A stretch of 64,000 nucleotides of DNA, from contig JAQISU010000132.1 in assembly GCA_029339505.1 (NCBI GenBank), forward strand, positions 5,744,001 to 5,808,000, in the 5' to 3' direction. The DNA comes from Unio delphinus (taxonomy: Eukaryota > Mollusca > Bivalvia > Unionida > Unionidae). The notes under the pieces are model-generated. The model searched no databases. It was not told the origin of the DNA and saw nothing but the letters and a program-made list of their open reading frames with translations. Positions 57,216 through 64,000 of this stretch are shown here, one piece after another (the first letter of the stretch is position 1; each line of letters begins with the position of its first letter). A program made the position numbers and the translations under genes.

Positions 57216-57478
57216 TTGTTGTTATGGTTGTTGTTGTTGTAGGGTTTAACATCATATTTCAGCACACGATAGGCTATACATGGCGGCCAATATTAAAGGT
57301 GGAGGAAGGACCCGGGAAAGCCCCGGAAAGAACCACCGACCCACGAGAAGCTACTGGCTAGCTTTATCACATACCCACATTGGCCGAATCTGAGACTCAA
57401 ACTCCCGCAGACCGAGGTAAGATGGCAGTGATCCGTAGGCTAACGGAGACCACTTTAGACCACTCGGCCACGTACGAA
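57216..57478 (-). mobile_element. tRNA-derived SINE, family SINE-A
   Basis: Minus-strand copy with GTTGTTGTAGGGTTTAACAT tail, body and head (CCGAGTGGTCTAAAGTGG on the minus strand). Confidence 0.87.
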
Positions 57479-57606
57479 AATCACATACGACATGTTTCTT
57501 TAATATGATAGCTCCAGTTTTAAATCAAAGTCACATCGAAGGACGTGGATTTATTCTTTTGAATCTATGTAGTAGAAAAATGCCGCCAGATTACTCCAAA
57601 AGGTAG

Positions 57607-57709
<103 letters not shown>

Positions 57710-57713
57710 TTGG

Positions 57714-57868
57714 ATTTTTTAACGTAGCCTTAACAATTTTTAGTCATTAGTCACTTAGCATCAAGCAAGGCAGCTGTAAGGTACTATTTTATAACTCTTA
57801 ACCGGCTTTCGAACCCGAGACCTCCTGCTTCCGAGGCAGACGCTCTAACCACTAGGTCACCGGAATGA
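57714..57868 (-). mobile_element. tRNA-derived SINE, family SINE-B (internally deleted)
   Basis: The minus-strand head (CCGGTGACCTAGTGGTTAG, then GAGGTCTCGGGTTCGAAAGC) and the distal tail are present, but the central body is missing. Confidence 0.8.
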
Positions 57869-57932
57869 TCAAATCTTTGATGCAATGTCGTCAATCAAAT
57901 TAAAGTGATACATTCCGATCTTTTTGTGGAAT

Positions 57933-58640
57933 CGCCATCATCATCAGTCTCTTGACCTAGTGTGGTCGTTGAGGCACTGTGCTGCTGAATATCTGACCAG
58001 TTCGCTCCACTTGTCTCGATCATGTGCCAATGCCTGTGTCTCCGCAAAACATTTCCTGATCCATTCTGTGATGATGTCAGTCTACTTTTTTTTCTCTGTC
58101 TACCTCTCCTTCTGCCGCCCTGGACACTACCCTGCAGTACTGTTGTGGATAGATTGTTGGCTCTAGTGACTTAGCCATAACATTTCAACTTTCTCTTTTT
58201 GACAGTGGTGAGGAGGTCTTCATAATGGCCTACTTTGTGCCTGTTGATGTTTCGCACTTCTTCATTTGTGATATGGTCCATGTAAGAGATGCCAAGGATG
58301 GTTATGTAGCATCTCGTTGCCTAGATTCTTCGTTGTAATTCTGATGCCAGGGTCCAGGTCTCACATGAATACACAAAGATTGAGATGACTAGTGCTCTCA
58401 ATAGTCTGATTTTAGTTTTCAGACAGATATTCTTTTCTCTCCAGATGGGTCTTAGCTTTAACATAGCTGCCGTTGTTTTTGCTGCTCGTGACAAAATATC
58501 TGCTATTGATCCCTTTTCGGCGATTATAGAACAAAGATATTTGAACTGTTCCAGTGGTTGAAGTTCATGTCCTCTGACTTTAAAAGCACAATAGTGCAGC
58601 TGAGGGTGAATTTGCATACAAAAATGTTTGGACATTTATG
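57933..58640 (-). mobile_element. 5'-truncated RTE-like LINE with reverse transcriptase C-terminus
   Basis: The minus-strand frame 58,635-58,321 contains LEQFKYLCSIIAEKGSIADI, KTKIRLLRALVISIFVYSC and ETWTLASELQRRI, the conserved end of a LINE reverse transcriptase. Shifted frames continue (GGRRRGRQRKK near 58,110) to a TGATGATGATGG tail at 57,933. The same tail is found at 4,241-4,398. The clade is RTE-like from the tail and C-terminal motifs; this is not certain. Confidence 0.8.
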
Positions 58641-61600
58641 TATATCAACTAATTAAATACTATTTAAAAGGCAATTCTAGAGTAATATCAAGTACGTAGA
58701 GGTTCTTTTTATGAAATACGAGCTCTCTGAAATCTTCGTACGAAGCGTAACGAATCTATCGTCTCTGTAAAGTGCCAAATGTTCGGTCGATCTATAAATA
58801 AACCATTAGTCCTTGTAAAGTTTCATTTTATCACGAAAATGTCAGAATTGAGTGAAAACAGATATTCTGTTACTTAAAACCAAAGTCTGTCATATTAACC
58901 ATGACGTAAGCGTCTTTTGGAGGGAAGCGGGAGAAAATACATTTGATTCTGATTGGTCACGGTTGAATAAGTGGTTTGTTTTACACGAGAAATCTTTAGA
59001 ACATAATATCGGACTAGCTAGATTAGAATTTAGTCTTTAAAAAGATTCTATGCACGAGAGGAACAGGTGTCGAGTTATTATTATTTTTTATGAAGACTCC
59101 GAATGTTATTTGAGAGAAATACATTCGTACGTTAAGAACCGACCAGGGGGAAAAAAAAGCCAGAAACAAGGTATTATCTCAATTCCACGTTTAGTGTGAT
59201 ATAATTGATATAATGTTTGCTTCGTTTACAGGTCTACATGATTTGATGACATTTGCATGATTAGTTTCATTTGATACATTAATGTAATAATAATGTGCTT
59301 TTGAATTATGAATTAGAATACTTACCTTAATTCTTAGCTAAGAATAACGTAGTGTTATTTTATGTCGTAAAAACACTATGTTGAATATGGATAGAAAGTG
59401 TTACGTTAATTCTTGAATTTATCATATTGTTTGAATAATGATTGTGTTCTAAGAATTTAATGTATTACCTTAATTAATTATTTACAAGAATACATGTGAA
59501 TTCACCGAATTTTGATGTCATAGATAATTTCGCGACAGTGTATAATTCAACGACTCGCTTTGCAAGACGTTAATGTATTAGGTCAAGGCAAACGAATTAA
59601 CAAATGGTTAAACTACATTTATTTGAGTACATGTGTAGTTAATTACTAGCCGTAAAATTTTTATCACTGATAGTAATATCTGATGGTTCGAACCAGGAAT
59701 AACGGACAATCTCGACTATTACCAATGTAACGAGAGACTTAGGTTGTTTTAATTTTCTTTTGAAAGGAAGAAAATAGCTTTTTTGGGAAGAGGTGAAGAC
59801 GGAAATAGAGACGCACACGTGGAAAAAGAGAATTGAAAAGTGTTTACATTGATACAGTGGACAAGTCTGAGTTCAAGCGGAACACCCACGAGGGAAAAGT
59901 ATCTCGAGAGACAGTAGCTTCTAGAACAACATTGGATTGAACAAAAGCATTGACTTCGATTGTGACTCGATCCTATGATGATTTTTAAATATCAGTAATA
60001 GAACGGCTAATTAGCTTAATTCTATTTCAAATCTATTTGTAATTCGGTGAAACTTTATTTCTAAACCGCGTGTATTCCTAATGAAAGGGAATTTCATTGT
60101 GTATGTACTTGATTAAATTGTTTATTTATCTTTACGGGGGCTCGGATATACCCGCTCAGGTTACCATATACATTCTTTTACTCGAACCGGGCAATTATAC
60201 CGTGGGCGGTCATCTCTTAGACAACGAGTATCAGAGGGGAGTGGGTTATAGCATTATTATTATATGTTGTGCAATACCCCTTGACAAAGTGGGACGTAAC
60301 ACTTACCCTTTGACAGGTGGGGCGTGTACAATATTGTACGAGTAACGATTATGACCCGCGAGAATCTGACAGTCTCCATTTTGAAATCGTGCTCGGATCC
60401 CAAACGAATAACATACATCATTCCGCTGACCTAAATTTGCATAATTATATCTGATGCTGATGACGTAAAACACAACCACGCTACCAGAAGCCACAAAATG
60501 TCAAAAACAGTGAGTATGATCTTCTTAGATCTCGTTCTTTTCTCCTTATCGTTTCCTTCCTACTTTTAGTTTTAAGAGGAAACGTTGAAATTTATTTTGA
60601 ACTAATCTTATGGTTATATTTAAATAGTTTTTTTATGGTACGAGAATTTTTTAAATCGATGTGCTTTGTACAGTATTGCAAAAATACTCGATATAGTACT
60701 CCCGCACATACCCCTCCCCCCTCTCCATTTTATAAACGAAAAGCATCTTGCAAATTTAAAAATGCTAACAACTTAGTAATTGCATTATTCAATGTATAAA
60801 TTCTAACCAGATTCTCACTAGTGAACCTTAACACTTATCTTTCTGGCGTTTCAAACTAAGCGGAAACGAGTTCGTGGTATGCTTCTCCAAGTTATAACTT
60901 ACATAAATAAGGTTATAAATAAGTTTTATTAAAATTTGCGACTGGAGTATGGAATCCGGGTCAGATCATTAAAAATATATACACGTACAAATGTACAGTC
61001 ACATTGTCACTTAAAGTTTGACCACCGTTTTCAGTGTTTACCTTTACCTTCAATAGCGCTTCAGAGACCCTTAACTTTTTAATTTGATCCTCCGTTTTGA
61101 TACCAAAGTTCTTTTTTATAACTCAGTTTTGACACGAAGATGTTTGTCTCTCAGACTTGTACCCCTAGGGGATAGACTGGTTTTATCCTTGCACATGTTT
61201 ATATGGTATTATGCACCCTGGGTAAATATACACAGAGATTTAGCTTTGGTGCCCATCTAGGAATTTTGGAAAGAAAAAAAATGACCTGATCCAGCACAGA
61301 AAAAATCCATCAAATCTCAAACTCTCATGTATTAATTTTTTCTGATTCTCAAACTGCACTATATTCCTATCAGTTTGATAAGTAAGTATGAATATATTGC
61401 TTGTATAATTATGAAATTAATTTTACATATCAAAATTCACTACAGAGACAACTGGACTAAGGTAGTAATTAATATATGTAATACAGAAGATACCAACCAA
61501 ATGATAAACTCAAATGTAGAAACTTTGTTATTATCTAGACTAAAATCAGCTCACTTTTAAGCTCAAGTCCGGAGCGACCTTTAAGAGGGAGATGGAGAGG

Positions 61601-62897
61601 AAGGATGAGGCGTAGAGCAAGAACCAGAGTGGGAAGAGGAAGAAGACATGCAGTGCAGCCTGAAAACAGAGCTGACCAAGCTCTGCACATAGTTCAGACA
61701 AGGCAGACAAGAATGAGGGTGATTGTTTATTTATACCTTGCAAAACAAGTATTGATACATATTGAAAAATGTTTGGTACTTGGCAAAGACTCTAATATAT
61801 ACAAGTGAGAAGTAGTTTGCATAACTTACAAAATGCATTCTTCTATTGAAGGATTATTTTACCAAAGAATGTATGTTTAAACTGCTTTACGTTTCGTTGC
61901 TACTCACCACCCCATCCCAATATCATTTGATAAGGAAAACCATGCACAGATACCAATGAGAATACAAAGGCCACCTGATTTATATGGCCGCCTTATATAT
62001 AGTAGTCACTATACTTACTGATATAATCATATAGGGTTATTTGTTTAGGAGTTCAAGTAACCATATGTAGCAAAATACAGAGTGAAGTAAATAAATGCTT
62101 GTGGTACAATTTTAAATTCCTGTGATAATCAAAATGTAAACTAGCTAAAATCATTTCATATATAATTAGAAGTGATCTATACTAGTGGCATACACAACAA
62201 ATATTTGATAATGTCAAGGTCAACCTGTCCCTTTTCCAATTTAAGTATATGATGCATGCCAAGATTTGTTTGCCACTATTTGTCATAAGCTTTATCATGT
62301 TCTATGTTGTTGTCTACAGTTCCTTGCAGAACAACAAGAAATAACACTCTGGTGTTTAAAGTTATAATAAAATTTAAGGAAATGTTTGAATTCTGTACAA
62401 GCACTCAAATATTTCCTGAAAAACAAATCAATCTCTTAAAATCCAAATAATCTTATGAAAATTTAAGATATAACTCGAAAATTGGCTGCAACAGAAGAGA
62501 ACAATCTGACATCAAGTGTTTTTAAGCCCGACTGAAATTATTTCTCTAAAACATGGTTCATACAGTAATTTAACACGCAAAACAGGTACCCGTATGAGGG
62601 TTACGTGATCATGTTTCCCTCACGTTCCCCTAACACGACCTAGATAAAAACCGATCATTTTTCAAGAATAAAAAAAGTTGTTTACTTCACTAGTGATTTC
62701 TTAATCAAGGTAAAACTATTGGCAAGTCTAGGATCACGTATTAGAATAAAGTCTCGATTTCACTCTTATCAATCCTTCATTGCGAATGAATAATAATTAA
62801 AAATAAATTGTTTACTTGATTTCAATCAAGGTCAGGGACTAGGTCGACATACAGATACTAAACAATATTATTGTGTGTTTATGACAAAGCAGTCAGG
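58641..62897. other. long stretch without supported genes
   Basis: Short frames at 58,852, 60,097, 60,303 and 61,605 have no recognisable domain. A possible first exon lies at 60,498-60,509 (ATG TCA AAA ACA followed by GTGAGT), with TGACGTAA 30 bases upstream. A purine- and arginine-codon-rich patch lies at 61,565-61,730. Neither is enough for a gene call. Confidence 0.45.
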
Positions 62898-63017
62898 TCA
62901 AACTAATTTTATTTTTTTTAAAATACCAACAAACTAATTTTATTTTTTTAAAATACCAACAAACTAATTTTATTTTTATTAAAATACCAACAAACTAATT
63001 TTATGTTTTTTTAAAAT
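62898..63017. repeat. ~33-bp tandem repeat, about 3.5 units
   Basis: Units of CAAACTAATTTTATTTTTTT plus AAAATACCAA, with variable T-tract length. Confidence 0.9.
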
Positions 63018-63127
63018 ATGAAACAAGATTATATTATAATAGCAAGTAATAGAATAAATCAATTTAAAAATGTCAAACAAACAATCAAATTAAGCTAAAT
63101 ATAAATTAAATCAGATATACGTTACAC

Positions 63128-64000
63128 TCCCCCATAAAGGAAAAGGAAGGTTTAAATGATAAAGCTGTCTTTTTCCATCGATTCATTATATAAGAGGTTT
63201 AATAAAAACATAAGAAGTACTCGAATGAATTATAAACAATATAACATGAAATAATACATTTATACACACGATATATCCTAGAAAGGTTACCCAATCACGG
63301 CAGAACGCACTTTTAGATAAATGAATTGTCAAATTTATATTGGTTTGTTGGTCAAACAATTTCGTATTTTCTTTCCAGGTGTCGTTGTAGTGATTTAAGG
63401 ATCACAGTTGTCTAGACCGGAGGTGATCATATTCATAAGACGTCGAAAAGTACTTGGAGACACTTGCATCCCGAATGGCATTACTTTATATGGTAAAGTC
63501 CATCCGGACTCACAAATGCCGAAATTTACTTTGCTCTTTCTGTTAGTGGAATTTGCCAAAATCCTTTCAGAAGGTCACATTTAGTGACACACTTAATATT
63601 TCAGTCATCGATTTTTTTGGTAATGGAAATGAATCTATCTTTGTCACAGTATTCACTTTCATATAATCAGTGCATATATGGAATGTTTTGTCTGGTTTCG
63701 CAACAAGTATGCACGGTGAACTGCTATAGCTTCAAATGGTCTCTATGAAATCATTCTGCGGCAAATTCTGAATTTCTTGTTTGAAGTATTCCTATCTAAG
63801 AGGGTCCATCATGTGTGGATGTTCTTTCACAGGTTTCGAATCTAAAATTTCAACGTCATGGAACATTTTGTTCGTCCTTGTTGGAACATCTGAAAATAAG
63901 TATTAATATTCAGTTAATAACTGTTTGAATTCATTTCTTTCTTGCTTTTGCAAATGTAAAAGATTTTGGACCAGATCTTTCATAATGTCTGAATTCCGAA
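63128..64000 (-). mobile_element. second Gypsy-like element relic, RT plus polypurine tract, runs off the window
   Basis: The minus strand from 64,000 down shows reverse transcriptase pieces in shifting frames: SDVPTRTN/HDVEILDSKPVKEHP, then SSPCILVAKPDKTF, ICTDYMKVNTVTKIDSFPLP, and KDFGKFH. They parallel 52,413-52,740. Between 63,380 and 63,141 nothing clear remains. A TTTATGGGGGAG polypurine tract (63,129-63,140) is followed by TGTAACGTATATCTGATTT, which resembles the LTR start of the 48-54 kb element. The far end of this LTR was not found. Confidence 0.7.

Overview
The window is AT-rich animal nuclear DNA dominated by mobile elements. Long AT, CA, CT and GA microsatellites, tRNA-headed SINEs, hAT, RTE-like, Gypsy and Polinton relics and intronless C2H2 zinc-finger arrays point to an invertebrate, most plausibly a mollusc (perhaps a bivalve). 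The organism is inferred from repeat style only. No single-copy host gene that I can name is present.

The left part (1-20 kb) is a large segmental duplication. Copy A (about 308-4,250) and copy B (about 11,593-19,810) each carry a hAT transposase relic on the plus strand and a C2H2 zinc-finger gene on the minus strand. Copy B keeps about 4.7 kb that copy A lacks. Between them lie two SINE families, a 29-bp satellite inside a repeated ~1.1 kb segment, and a relic with a CCHC knuckle. The middle (20-31 kb) holds an ORF1-like relic, a second copy of the satellite segment, a solo LTR, a third zinc-finger gene and a hAT-type MITE with 8-bp target duplication at that gene's 3' end.

From 31.6 to 33.6 kb there is a compact run of AT-rich, decayed, same-strand reading frames that I cannot assign to any family. 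It looks like a small virus-like or element-like operon and is the most open question here. Immediately to the right is a complete-ended but internally decayed Polinton (Maverick) at 34,983-46,556. It has long terminal inverted repeats, AG...CT ends and a 6-bp target duplication (GAGATG), and it is inserted inside a tRNA-SINE. It encodes relics of protein-primed DNA polymerase B, a single-BIR (IAP-like) protein whose start overlaps the polymerase stop, a packaging ATPase, a retroviral-type integrase, duplicated small basic proteins and several unknown proteins. I found no clear major capsid or protease gene. Every major gene carries a frameshift, stop or deletion.

The right part (48-64 kb) has a full-length LTR retrotransposon (48,238-54,001, ATAG target duplication). 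Its integrase domain lies upstream of reverse transcriptase, as in Gmr1-type Gypsy elements. It is followed by a fourth zinc-finger gene, more SINEs, an RTE-like LINE tail, and at the window edge another reverse transcriptase relic of the same type on the minus strand.

The four zinc-finger genes are all on the minus strand, nearly identical in architecture (11-12 intact fingers, no other domain) and interleaved with transposons, so they form a local family that duplicates and decays along with its surroundings. Nearly everything else is dead or non-autonomous; the zinc-finger genes B, C and D are the only long frames that look intact.
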